This document shows positions 40,722-50,000 of a stretch of 64,000 bases of DNA, piece after piece. Below the pieces are notes generated by a model. It did no database searches and was not told where the DNA came from. It saw nothing but the letters and a program-made list of their open reading frames with translations. This DNA is from Ornithinimicrobium sufpigmenti (lineage in GTDB: Bacteria; Actinomycetota; Actinomycetes; Actinomycetales; Dermatophilaceae): assembly GCF_004322775.1 (NCBI RefSeq), contig NZ_CP036403.1:124001-188000 (forward strand). The letters run 5' to 3'. A program made the translations under genes and the position numbers. Position 1 is the first letter of the stretch; every line of letters begins with the position of its first letter.

Positions 40722-41186
40722 GTGCCCGGCCCGGTGACGGGTCGTCGGCGCCTCGCGGGCCCACGGCCGCGGAACGCCCGGGAGCGGGGCAGCGCCGCCC
40801 TCGAGCTGGCCATCGTCGCGCCGGCCCTGCTGGCCCTCATCTTCTTCAGCCTGCAGGCGGCCTTCTTCTTCTACGGGCGGGCCGCCGCGACCCAGGCGGC
40901 CCGCGAGGGCGTCTCCCAGCTACGGCTCGCGGAGGACCAGGAGACGTATGCCCTGCTCCGGGGCCCGGCCCTGGAGCGCACCGAACGCTTCGCGGCCAAC
41001 GTGGGCGGCGCCGGGCTGGTGGACCCGACGGCCGACAGCAGCTACCTGGAGGAGGGCGACGGGAGCGCCCGGGTCAGCGTGACCGTCACGGGCCGGGTCA
41101 TCACCCTGGTGCCCGGCCTCGACCTCACCGCCAGCGCCGAGGCCTCCGGCACCGTCGAACGGTTCCTGGAGCCAGCCGGTCCCTAG
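40722..41186 (+). CDS. TadE-like pseudopilin
   Basis: The protein has 154 residues. The Arg-rich N-terminus and RERGSAALELAIVAPALLALIFF form a type IV-like cleavage site and helix with Glu, as in TadE/TadF. The rest is a beta-rich exported domain (GSARVSVTVTGRVITLVPG). It begins 1 bp after the pilin stop; a second in-frame GTG at 40734 is an alternative start. It probably forms the pilus tip or base. Confidence 0.82.
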   Translation: MPGPVTGRRRLAGPRPRNARERGSAALELAIVAPALLALIFFSLQAAFFFYGRAAATQAAREGVSQLRLAEDQETYALLRGPALERTERFAANVGGAGLVDPTADSSYLEEGDGSARVSVTVTGRVITLVPGLDLTASAEASGTVERFLEPAGP

Positions 41187-41238
41187 CGCCGTCCCACCCC
41201 CGTCGGACGCGGACGGCATACCCGTGCACGACCCCCGA

Positions 41239-41302
41239 CGACACGTCCACGACACGTCCACCCACCGGTCCGTCCGCCCAGCCGACCACCCAGCCGACCA
41301 CC
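41239..41302. repeat. 11-bp and 12-bp tandem duplications before a TadE-like gene
   Basis: CGACACGTCCA occurs twice (41239-41260) and CAGCCGACCACC twice (41279-41302) in the 140-bp gap between two TadE-like genes. The gap also holds one GGCATACC octamer. No hairpin terminator is evident. Confidence 0.8.
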
Positions 41303-41326
41303 GTCACCGCACCGAGAGGAGCCCGT

Positions 41327-41809
41327 ATGGCCACCCGCCCCACCGGCCGGCACCGGCGTCCCCGGCGTGCTGGGCGTGCCTGGGGCCCAGGAAGGCCAGG
41401 GCGGGGCGGCGAGCGGGGTTCGATCGCGCTGGAGATGGCCTTCGCCGCGCCGATCGTGCTCCTGCTCCTGGCCCTGGCGTGGACCTACGGCCGCGTGGCC
41501 TGGGCGAACGGCCACCTCGAGGCCGGTGCTCGCGACGCGGCACGGGTGGCGACCCAGTCCCGCTCGGCCGAGGAGGCCCGCGCCAACGCGCTCGCCGTGG
41601 TGCAGGAGAACACTGCCGCGGTCGCCGGCTGCGGGGAGAGCGCGGCCGTCCTGCTGACCGGCAGCTTCGAGCCGGGCAGCACGTTGACCGTGCGGGCGAG
41701 CTGCAGCTACAGCCTGTCCGACATCGGGCTGCCCGGGGCGCCGGGCACGATGACCCCGACCGCGACCTTCTCCTCGGTCATCGACCAGCGGCGGGGGATC
41801 GCTCCATGA
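41327..41809 (+). CDS. TadE-like pseudopilin, second copy
   Basis: The protein has 160 residues. RGGERGSIALEMAFAAPIVLLLLA is a TadE-type prepilin cleavage site and helix. The exported part has two Cys (AGCGESA, RASCSYS), which could form one disulfide. GAGAGGAGCCCGT precedes the ATG. Its stop overlaps the next gene (ATGA). Confidence 0.82.
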   Translation: MATRPTGRHRRPRRAGRAWGPGRPGRGGERGSIALEMAFAAPIVLLLLALAWTYGRVAWANGHLEAGARDAARVATQSRSAEEARANALAVVQENTAAVAGCGESAAVLLTGSFEPGSTLTVRASCSYSLSDIGLPGAPGTMTPTATFSSVIDQRRGIAP

Positions 41810-42267
41810 GGGTGGCAGGGAGTGAGCGGGGCTCGATCCTGCCCGTCGTGCCGATCATGGCGCTGGTGATGCTCATGCTGGCCGGGCTGGTGATCGACGC
41901 CTCGCGACAGCTCAACGCCCGCGGCCAGGCCGTCGCCTACGCCGAGGAGGCGGCCCGCGCCGGGGCGCAGGCGATCCAGCCCGAGGTGCCGCTGAGGCTG
42001 GATCCCGCCGAGGTCGGCGACCTCGTCGCGGAGTACTGCTCCACGGTCCTCGGGCAGCAGCACGTGACCGCCTGCGAGCTGGTCCGGCTCGACCCGGCCC
42101 CGGACGGCCCGCCCCGGCCCCTGGTCGTGGTCGTCCGGGTGCAGACCCAGATCCCCACCACCTTGCTGGGGATGGTGGGCGTCCGGTCCTTGTCCGCGTC
42201 CGGCGAGGGCCGGGCCCAGCCTGTCGAAGGAGTGCTCGATGTCCCTGAGCCCACGCCGGAGCCGTAG
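41806..42267 (+). CDS. TadG-like/pseudopilin protein
   Basis: The protein has 153 residues. SERGSILPVVPIMALVMLMLAGLVIDASRQLNARGQAVAYAEEAARAG is the N-terminal helix and adjoining segment of the TadG class, given here only as the start motif SERGSILPVV with its helix at about residues 10-32. The short exported part contains two Cys. ATGA overlap with the preceding gene couples them. The last 29 bp overlap the next gene. Confidence 0.75.
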   Translation: MRVAGSERGSILPVVPIMALVMLMLAGLVIDASRQLNARGQAVAYAEEAARAGAQAIQPEVPLRLDPAEVGDLVAEYCSTVLGQQHVTACELVRLDPAPDGPPRPLVVVVRVQTQIPTTLLGMVGVRSLSASGEGRAQPVEGVLDVPEPTPEP

Positions 42268-43048
42268 CCGGCCCAGCCGAGCGGCGCGCCCCGCCGGTCT
42301 GTCCGTGCTGCCCCTCGTCCTCCCCCTGGTCCTGGCCCTCGGCGCCTGCGCCGGGGACGACGGCGGCACCGACGCCACCGCAGCGGTCACCCCCGGCGCG
42401 CTCGCCGGCAGCACGACGAACCCCTCCCCGACGCCCACGCCGAGCCAGCCCACCGACGTCGACGCGTCAGCACGGCCGACGACCGCCACGGGCCAGGCAG
42501 AGACGGGCCAGGCAGGGACGGGCCAGGCAGGGACGGGCGAGGTGGTGACCGACAGCCCGGAGGACGAGGAGCCCGAGGTCTGGGCCACCTTCACCGCCGA
42601 GCCGGGGCAGGCGCCGGGCGACGTCTCCGAGGCGTTCTCCGACGACCCCCGGCTGCAGGCCGTGCTCCGCTTCAACGCGGAGTTCGCGCGCGCGGTCACG
42701 GACGACGACCCCCGGCGCGCGGAGTGGCTGGCCACCCTCGACCCGGAGAGCTACGAGGCGCTCATGGACTACCTCGGGGAGGAGTTCGGCAAGGACTACC
42801 CCGGTCCGCTGCCCTTCACGCCCCTCGACGTGGGTCCCGGTGACGAGGACGGCACCGCCAGCGTCCAGGGCTGCATCATCTCCGCCGGCTTCGCGCTGGG
42901 CGACGAAGGCTTCACCGATGCCACCGTCACCTCCATCGAGTACGCTCTCGTCGAGGACCCGGCGGAGCCGGACGCATGGCTGGTCCAGGCGATGTGGGCC
43001 GGGGCATACGACTGCTCGACGACCGATGTGCCAGCCCGCCTCTGGTGA
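42239..43048 (+). CDS. Lipoprotein in the Tad operon
   Basis: The protein has 269 residues. The signal peptide ends in the lipobox LALGAC (about 30-36), followed by a Thr/Gln/Gly-rich linker encoded by a 15-bp tandem repeat. The conserved domain starts near VWATFTAE and has two Cys (QGCIISAG, YDCSTT). A strong AAGGAG at 42226-42231 supports the start inside the previous gene. Function unknown; operon position suggests a part of the pilus or wall assembly. Confidence 0.75.
   Translation: MSLSPRRSRSRPSRAARPAGLSVLPLVLPLVLALGACAGDDGGTDATAAVTPGALAGSTTNPSPTPTPSQPTDVDASARPTTATGQAETGQAGTGQAGTGEVVTDSPEDEEPEVWATFTAEPGQAPGDVSEAFSDDPRLQAVLRFNAEFARAVTDDDPRRAEWLATLDPESYEALMDYLGEEFGKDYPGPLPFTPLDVGPGDEDGTASVQGCIISAGFALGDEGFTDATVTSIEYALVEDPAEPDAWLVQAMWAGAYDCSTTDVPARLW
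42488..42540 (+). repeat. 15-bp coding tandem repeat in the lipoprotein linker
   Basis: A unit close to acgggccaggcaggg recurs three times with minor changes, giving TGQAETGQAGTGQAGTGE. It lies in the low-complexity linker after the lipobox, where length variation would be tolerated. Confidence 0.75.
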
Positions 43049-43064
43049 CCTGGGGAGGACCGCC

Positions 43065-44075
43065 ATGACAGCCGCCACCGACACCGACACCGCCACGACA
43101 AGTGCCGTGACCCCCACGCCGAGAGCCCGCGCCCTGCGCCGAGGGCTGGCGGGTCTGGCCGCAGCCGGGCTCGGTCTCAGCCTGCTCGCCGCACCAGCGG
43201 TCGCGCTCGGGGAGCCCCCGGTCAAGCCCGGTGACGGCGGCGGCAGCTGGAACAACGGCAAGAAGGTCCGCATCAAGACCTACCAGACCGGTGACGGCGC
43301 CTGCTCGCTCATCGCCTCGCCCAGCTCCATCGGCGGTGTCTGCGTGCGTGCGAACGCCTTCAGCGGGGTCACCATCGAGGAGATCCTCGGAGGCGACCCG
43401 CTCCCCGAGTGCTGGGACGAGCCGCTGAACGAGGAGGAGCTGGAGGCGGCCAACCTCATCAACAGCGAGGACGCCGCCTGGTACTGGCACCGCTGCCTGC
43501 AGGGGATCGACCCCGAGACGCTCGAGATCGAGCCCGAGGGCATCCACCTGGCGGTCGGGATCTGGCCCTTCGAGCACGGTGACCCCGACCTGGTCTTCCT
43601 CACCGAGAACCAGCAGCGGTTCATGGACCGTTTCGTCAACCGGGGCAATGTGCCCCTCCCCGTGCTCATGGCCTCGCCCAACCCCCTGCCGTTCGTCAAC
43701 GACGACATCGCCTTCTACAACTTCGGCGACGACGAGATGCGGGTCAGTCTCGCCGCTCCGGGCGTGGAGATGCGGGCCCAGATCACCGAGATGCTCGTCT
43801 ACCCCGAGGGCCGGGAGGGCGAGTCCATCACCTGTCCCGGCTCCGGCACGCAGGCCGACGCCGACGACACCCCGCAGAGCCTGCCCGACGCGTGCTGGTA
43901 CGCCTACGAGCAGTCGAGCCTGAACCAGCCGGGCGACTTCTTCGAGGCCGAGATCCACGTCAAGTGGCAGGTCGACGCCCGGATCAACGGCCGCTGGGAG
44001 CAGTTCCACGAGTTCACCAAGTCAGGTACGGCGCAGATCCCGGTCAACGAGGTCCAGGCGCTGGTGCGGCCTTGA
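43065..44075 (+). CDS. Secreted protein of unknown function in the Tad operon
   Basis: The protein has 336 residues. A Thr-rich N-terminus and signal peptide end near AVALG (about 45-50). The mature domain has six Cys in pairs (GACSLIA, GGVCVRA, LPECWDE, HRCLQG, ITCPGSG, DACWYAY) and a beta-rich C-terminus (FEAEIHVKWQVDARINGRWEQF). I do not recognise the fold. GGGAGGACC precedes the ATG. It lies between the lipoprotein and the LysM-BTAD protein, so it may belong to the exported part of the Tad machine. Confidence 0.75.
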   Translation: MTAATDTDTATTSAVTPTPRARALRRGLAGLAAAGLGLSLLAAPAVALGEPPVKPGDGGGSWNNGKKVRIKTYQTGDGACSLIASPSSIGGVCVRANAFSGVTIEEILGGDPLPECWDEPLNEEELEAANLINSEDAAWYWHRCLQGIDPETLEIEPEGIHLAVGIWPFEHGDPDLVFLTENQQRFMDRFVNRGNVPLPVLMASPNPLPFVNDDIAFYNFGDDEMRVSLAAPGVEMRAQITEMLVYPEGREGESITCPGSGTQADADDTPQSLPDACWYAYEQSSLNQPGDFFEAEIHVKWQVDARINGRWEQFHEFTKSGTAQIPVNEVQALVRP

Positions 44076-44104
44076 GCCGGCCGAGGCAACAGCGGGGAGA
44101 GCCC

Positions 44105-47038
44105 ATGAGCACCACCACACCTCGACGCCCGGACCGTGGCGCAGGGACCGACAAGGGCGGCACGGGCAGCGCATACCGTCCCCGGACGGCCGCCGACCAC
44201 CTGCCCCGCCCGCCACGCCAGGAGCGTTCGGTCGGCGCAGGGGTCCTGTCCCTGCTCGGCATCCTGCTGCTCGTGGTCGGTGTGCCCGCCGCGCTCGTCC
44301 TCCTCGTCGGCAACCCGCTGCCGACCTCGGCCCCCAGCACGAGCTGGCTCACCGCACCGGTCACCTCCGACGCGCTCATCAGCATCGTCGCCGTCCTGGT
44401 CTGGCTGGTCTGGGCGCACTTCGTCGTCTGCCTGGTCGCGGAGTGGCGGGCCGCCCGGGCCGGTCGACTGCCCCACCTGGTGCCGGCCGGCGGTGGCTCG
44501 CAGCTGCTGGCCCGCCGTCTGGTGGCCGGTGTGCTGCTGCTCGCCGGCACCGCGACGGCCACCGGCACCCTGCCCGGCCAGCAGGAGCCGACGGCCGTCG
44601 TGACCACCGACGCCGGCGTAAGCGCCGCAGGCGCCTCGGGCGCGCTGACGAACCTGCAGGGGGCCGAGGGAGTGCGGTCGGCGGTGCAGCGGGCGGGTGA
44701 GGCGACCGGCCAGGTGGCGCAGGACGCGGTCGACCTGGCCGCCGGTCCGCGCGCGGAGGCCCAGGTGACCAAGTTCTACGAGGTCAAGCCGCCCGAGGGC
44801 CGCAACTACGACACCCTCTGGGACATCTCGGAGCGGACGCTCGGCGACCCGTTCCGCTACAAGGAGATCTACGAGCTCAACAAGGAGCGCGTCCAGCCCG
44901 ACGGGCGCCGCCTGGTCGACGCCGACCTCATCCAGCCCGGGTGGCAGCTGGTCATGCCAGCCGACGCCTCGGGCCCGGCGATCACCGCGGTGCGCGCCCA
45001 CCTGCCCTTCACCAGCACGCCGCTCGAGGCCGACACCGCCGCGGTGGTGGAGGCGGGCACGGACGCCGGCGAGACCGGGCTCGACCTGGGCAGCGCCGGC
45101 CTGGCTGACGCGGCCGGCACGGCGCTGGACGGCGCGGGCGAGGCAGCCGCCGGCAGCGGGCACGACGATGCAGGTATGCCGAGCGCGCAGGTCACCCAGC
45201 CCGCCCGCAGCCGCGTCGACCTCGGCGACCTCACCCTGGGCGGCGGCATGATCCTGGCGGGTCTGGCGCTGGCCCTCTCCACGCGCCGTGGGCCCTACGG
45301 CGACCCCTCGGCGCAGGAGGAGTCCCTGCTCCTGGCCGGGACCCCCGGCCGCGCACAGCTGCTCGACCTCGCCCTGCGGGCGCTGACCGAGGGCCGCGCC
45401 CACCAGCAGCTGCCGCTGCCGGACCCGACCGCGGTCTACGTCAACGACGAGCAGGTCCTGGTGCACCTCGCCGGCTCCGGTCACCCCGCACCGCCTGCCC
45501 CCTGGCGGGAGGTCGAGGACGGCCGCGTCTGGTCGGTCCGTCGGGACGACCTGGCCGGCCTGCAGCCCACGGCGTCGGCGCCCTGGCCGGCCCTGGTCAA
45601 CATCGCCGTCTCCCACGGCTTCGACCTGCTCGTCGACCTGGAGGCTGCGCCCGGGCTGGTCAGCATCGGCGGTGACGTCGGCGTGGCTCGCGAGGTCGCC
45701 TTCGCCTCCGTCGTCGACCTGCTGACCCACCCCTGGTCCGACGGGGTCCAGGTCACCCTCGTCGGCTTCGCGGGGGCCGACGCCCTCGCCGACCTGGCAC
45801 CCGGCCGGGTCCACGTCGCGACCTCGCTCGAGGACGTGCTCGACCGGCTCCAGGCCGGGGTCGCGGAGCGCGAGGAGCTCACCCGGCGGCTGGGCGTGGA
45901 CGGCGTGCTCGCCGGGCGCCTCGCCGGCGCCGGCGCGGACCTGCCGCCCCACGTGGTCGTGCTGTCCGGTCAGCCCGGTGCCGAGGAGGCGCAGCGCCTG
46001 ACCCAGCTGCTCACCCAGGGCCGCAACAGCCTGGCCGCGCTGTGCGTCGGCCAGACCCTGGCCGCGCGCTGGCGGTTCACCGTCGACGGCGGCGGGCTGC
46101 TCGACCTCGGCGCCCTCGGCCTCAGCGGCAACGCCCGTCGGCTGCGCCACGAGAACCTGTCCTCGGTGGCGCACTGGCTGCGCGACGCGGGCGAGGCCGC
46201 CACGCAGGCCACCGCGACCGTCGCCGCGATGGGTCCGCAGGAGGCCGTGGCGACCCTGCCCGAGCAGGGCGTCCGGCACGTCCGGAGTGCGGGCTCGATG
46301 CACGACCGGTCCAGGGCGCTGGCGCACGTCCGCCTGCTCGGCCCGGTCCAGGTGCAGGCTCCGCACCAGGTCGACCCGGGCCGGGAGGCGCTGCTCACCG
46401 AGCTCGTCTGCCTGGTCGCGCTGCACCCCCACGGCGTGCACGAGTCGGTGCTGAGGGTCTCCCTGTGGCCACGGGGGGTCGAGGACGACGTGGTCGAGGC
46501 CACGCTCGCCGCGGCCGTCCGCTGGCTCGGCACCGACCCCCAGGGCACGCCGCTGCTCGGGCGGGACGACGAGGGTCGCTGGCGCCTGTCCCCGGCGGTC
46601 CACGTGGACTGGCTGGAGCTCGCCTCGGTTGCCCAGCAGCACGCCGACGACCCGCAACGGCTCAGCGGGGTGCTCGCGCAGGCCCGCGGCGAGATGTTCT
46701 CCGCCACCCCGGCCGACCGCTACCGCTGGCTGGCCTTCCACGCCGCGGCCCGGGACGGGCGCGTGGTCGCGACGGCCGTCACCCGGCGGGCCGCGGCGGC
46801 GCAGGCTGCCGCCGGCGACGACAGCGGTGCCGAGCGCACCCTGCGTTGCGGGCTGACCCTCGTCCCCCGCTCGCAGGCGCTGTGGCGCGACCTGCTCCGC
46901 CTGCTGGGTGGCCACGACCCCGACACCGCCTCCCGGGTGGCGCAGGAGATGACCACGGTGCTGGCCGGCGACGGGCTGGAGCCGGAGACCGCCGCCCTGG
47001 TGGGCCACCTGGCGCCGACCACCCGCGAGTCGGGATGA
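44105..47038 (+). CDS. Membrane protein with LysM and C-terminal BTAD-like domains
   Basis: The protein has 977 residues. Two membrane helices (about 42-72 and 90-115) and a third (about 132-155) precede a LysM domain (FYEVKPPEGRNYDTLWDISERTLG, LIQPGWQLVMP; about 222-290). A further helix lies near 380-400 (LGGGMILAGLALALS). The C-terminal 240 residues resemble a bacterial transcriptional activation domain with an OmpR-like helix-turn-helix (LLGPVQVQ, LVCLVALHPHGVHESVLRVSLWPRG). It would span the membrane with a wall-binding LysM outside and a regulatory module inside. Similar proteins are seen in actinobacterial tad loci. Confidence 0.85.
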   Translation: MSTTTPRRPDRGAGTDKGGTGSAYRPRTAADHLPRPPRQERSVGAGVLSLLGILLLVVGVPAALVLLVGNPLPTSAPSTSWLTAPVTSDALISIVAVLVWLVWAHFVVCLVAEWRAARAGRLPHLVPAGGGSQLLARRLVAGVLLLAGTATATGTLPGQQEPTAVVTTDAGVSAAGASGALTNLQGAEGVRSAVQRAGEATGQVAQDAVDLAAGPRAEAQVTKFYEVKPPEGRNYDTLWDISERTLGDPFRYKEIYELNKERVQPDGRRLVDADLIQPGWQLVMPADASGPAITAVRAHLPFTSTPLEADTAAVVEAGTDAGETGLDLGSAGLADAAGTALDGAGEAAAGSGHDDAGMPSAQVTQPARSRVDLGDLTLGGGMILAGLALALSTRRGPYGDPSAQEESLLLAGTPGRAQLLDLALRALTEGRAHQQLPLPDPTAVYVNDEQVLVHLAGSGHPAPPAPWREVEDGRVWSVRRDDLAGLQPTASAPWPALVNIAVSHGFDLLVDLEAAPGLVSIGGDVGVAREVAFASVVDLLTHPWSDGVQVTLVGFAGADALADLAPGRVHVATSLEDVLDRLQAGVAEREELTRRLGVDGVLAGRLAGAGADLPPHVVVLSGQPGAEEAQRLTQLLTQGRNSLAALCVGQTLAARWRFTVDGGGLLDLGALGLSGNARRLRHENLSSVAHWLRDAGEAATQATATVAAMGPQEAVATLPEQGVRHVRSAGSMHDRSRALAHVRLLGPVQVQAPHQVDPGREALLTELVCLVALHPHGVHESVLRVSLWPRGVEDDVVEATLAAAVRWLGTDPQGTPLLGRDDEGRWRLSPAVHVDWLELASVAQQHADDPQRLSGVLAQARGEMFSATPADRYRWLAFHAAARDGRVVATAVTRRAAAAQAAAGDDSGAERTLRCGLTLVPRSQALWRDLLRLLGGHDPDTASRVAQEMTTVLAGDGLEPETAALVGHLAPTTRESG

Positions 47039-47042
47039 CCGG

Positions 47043-50000
47043 GTGCGGCTGCTGATCACGGCGGTCGCCAGCCCCGTCCAGGGACAACGGGCACCGGCGG
47101 CCCCCCACGACCTGGTCGTCGACACCGAGGCCGACGCCACTGTCGGTGACCTGGCGCTGGCGCTGGCCCGGCGCCTCCAGACGCCCCTGGCCGAGAGCCG
47201 GCACGGTCGCGGCGGTCACCTCCGGCTGGTCGCGGCCGGCTCCGCCGGTGAGGGGCACGGCGGTGAGGCCGGACCGGTGGCGCCGGTCCACGGCACCGTC
47301 GACACCTCCGCCCCCGAGCTCTACCTGGGCCGGCAGCGGCTGGACCCGGGCCAGCCCCTGGCCCAAAGCCCGGTCCGGCACGGGAGCATCGTCGGCCTGG
47401 ACGCGCCCGTGTCCGACGTGCTCGCCGAGCCGTCCGGGCTGGTCGAGGTGCGGATCGCCTCGGGCCCGGGTGCCGGGCTGGTCACCCGGCTCGAGGTCGG
47501 CGACCACCCGGTCGGTGCCGACCCGCAGGCGGCGATCACCCTGCCGGAGGGGCACGGCATACCCGACCTGTGCCTGACCGTGCGGGTGCAGTGGGACGGG
47601 TCGGTGGAGCTGGTGCCCGAGCCGGACCTGGTGGGCACCCTGCAGGAGCCGGTGCAGCGTAGCCGCCCGCTCGCCGGACCGATCGTCCTCGACGTGGACG
47701 GGGAGATCAGGCAGCGCAAGGCGGGGGAGAGCACCTATGCCGAGCTGCCGCCGGGCACCCGGGTGCTCAGCCCGGAGGACCCGGTGCCGATGCTGCACCT
47801 GGAGCGGGAGGAGGTCACCGACGGGCAGACCTGGGAGCCCGGCCAGTCGTTGGCGGTCGGACCCTGCCTGCTGGAGCTGACCATCCCCACCGCTCCGGAC
47901 GCCTCGCTGTCGCCGAGCCCGCAGGGGGCGACGCTGGACTACAACCGGCCGCCGCGGCTGCTGCCGGCGCCGCGGGAGACCGAGTTCACCCTGCCCACGG
48001 AGCCCAAGCGCTCGGTCTCCCAGATGATCCCGTGGCCGATGATGCTGCTGCCCGCGGTGGCCGGTGTCGCGCTGTACATGATCTACCAGCGCCCCGCCGC
48101 GCTCATCTTCATCGTGCTCACCCCGCTGATGGCGCTGAGCAACTGGATCATGGGCCGCACCGGTGACCGCAAACGCTACAAGGCCGACTTCGCCGAGTTC
48201 ACCCGCCGTACCCGCAAGGTGCAGCAGGCGGCGCTGGAGGGGCTCACCGACGAGCGCACCGCGCGACGCCGCGACTTCGCCGACCCCGGGGAGGTCCTGA
48301 TGACCGCCATCGGCCCCCGCGCCCGGCTGTGGGAGCGCCGGCGCACCGACCCCGACTGGCTGGTCGCCCGGTTCGGGACGGCCGACCAGCTCTCCAGCGT
48401 GCAGATCAAGGTGAGCAGCCGCGAGGAGCACGAGGGTGACCTGGTGTGGACGGCTCCCGACGTGCCGGTCACCGTGCGGCTGCACGAGTCGGGGGTCACC
48501 GGTGTCGCCGGGCCGGCGCGTCGTGCGGTCGCCCGGTGGGTGCTCGCCCAGCTCGCCGTCCTGCACTCGCCCGTCGACCTCGACATGACGCTGCTGACCA
48601 CCGAGGACGGCGAGGAGGACTGGCACTGGGCGCGCTGGCTGCCGCACCTGCGCTCCGACGACGGCGACCTGGAGCTGGCTCAGGTCGGGGTGGACGACCA
48701 GACGACCGCGAGGCGGATCGGCGAGCTCGTCGCCGTCCTGGAGGCACGGCTCGCGGAGGCCGGCGGGTCCGGCGGGCTGAGCTCGGCCAACCGCCCCAGC
48801 TTCCCCCCGATGATGGTGGTCCTGGACGGGTCCCGGAGGTTGCGGCTGCTGCCCGGCATGGTGGCGCTGCTGCAGCAGGGACCCTCGGTCGGCATGACCT
48901 TCTTGTGCCTCGACGACGACGTGCGGCTGCTGCCGGAGGAGTGCCGCGCCGTGGTGCAGGCCGACGAGCCGCTGATGAGCGTCCGGTTCACCCAGCGCAC
49001 GGTCGTCGAGGCCGTCCGGCCCGACCTGGTCACCCCGGCCTGGGCCGAGCGGGTCGCCCGCGCCGTCGCCCCCGTCCGCGACGTCTCGGCCGCAGAGGCG
49101 GCCGCCAGCATCCCCTCCTCGAGCCGGCTGCTGGACGTGCTGCGCCTGGACCCGCCCACCGGGGCGGCGGTCGAGCAGCGCTGGCAGCAGGTCGGGCGCA
49201 CCACCGAGGCGGTCGTCGGCGAGGGCGTCGAGGGCAGCTTCAGCATCGACCTCGTCAAGGACGGCCCGCACGGGCTGGTGGCCGGCACCACGGGCTCGGG
49301 CAAGTCCGAGCTGCTGCAGACCGTCATCGCCTCCCTGGCGGTGCACAACCGGCCGGACGAGATGACCTTCGTGCTCGTCGACTACAAGGGCGGGGCGGCG
49401 TTCAAGGACTGCAACCGGCTGCCGCATACCGTGGGCATGGTCACCGACCTCGACGGCCACCTGACCGGGCGGGCGCTGGAGTCGCTCGGGGCCGAGCTGC
49501 GCCGCCGCGAGCACCAGCTGGCCGACGCGGACGCCAAGGACATCGAGGACTACCTGGCCACCCGGGGACCGGACGACCCACCGATGCCGCGGCTGCTCAT
49601 CGTCATCGACGAGTTCGCCGCGCTGGTTGCCGAGCTGCCCGACTTCGTCACCGGGCTGGTGGACATCGCCCGGCGGGGTCGCTCGCTCGGGGTCCACCTC
49701 ATCCTGGCGACCCAGCGCCCGGCCGGGGTGGTCAGCGCGGAGATCAAGTCCAACACCAACCTGCGGATCGCCCTGCGGGTCACTGACACCAACGACTCCC
49801 AGGACGTCATCGAGGCCCCCGACGCCGCGCACATCGCCAAGTCCACCCCCGGCCGCGCCTATGCCCGGCTCGGGCACAGCAGCCTGATCCCCTTCCAGTC
49901 CTCCCGGGTGGGTGGCCGCCCCCGCGGCCAGGGCCGGACGGCGGACGTGGAGCTGCGGGGTATGCCGTTCCGCGAGCTGGGGGTAGCACCACCGCGCTCC

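Noticed and set aside
43904..47140. Long minus-strand frame opposite the LysM-BTAD gene
   Set aside because: No recognisable domain; opposite to a well-supported plus-strand gene.
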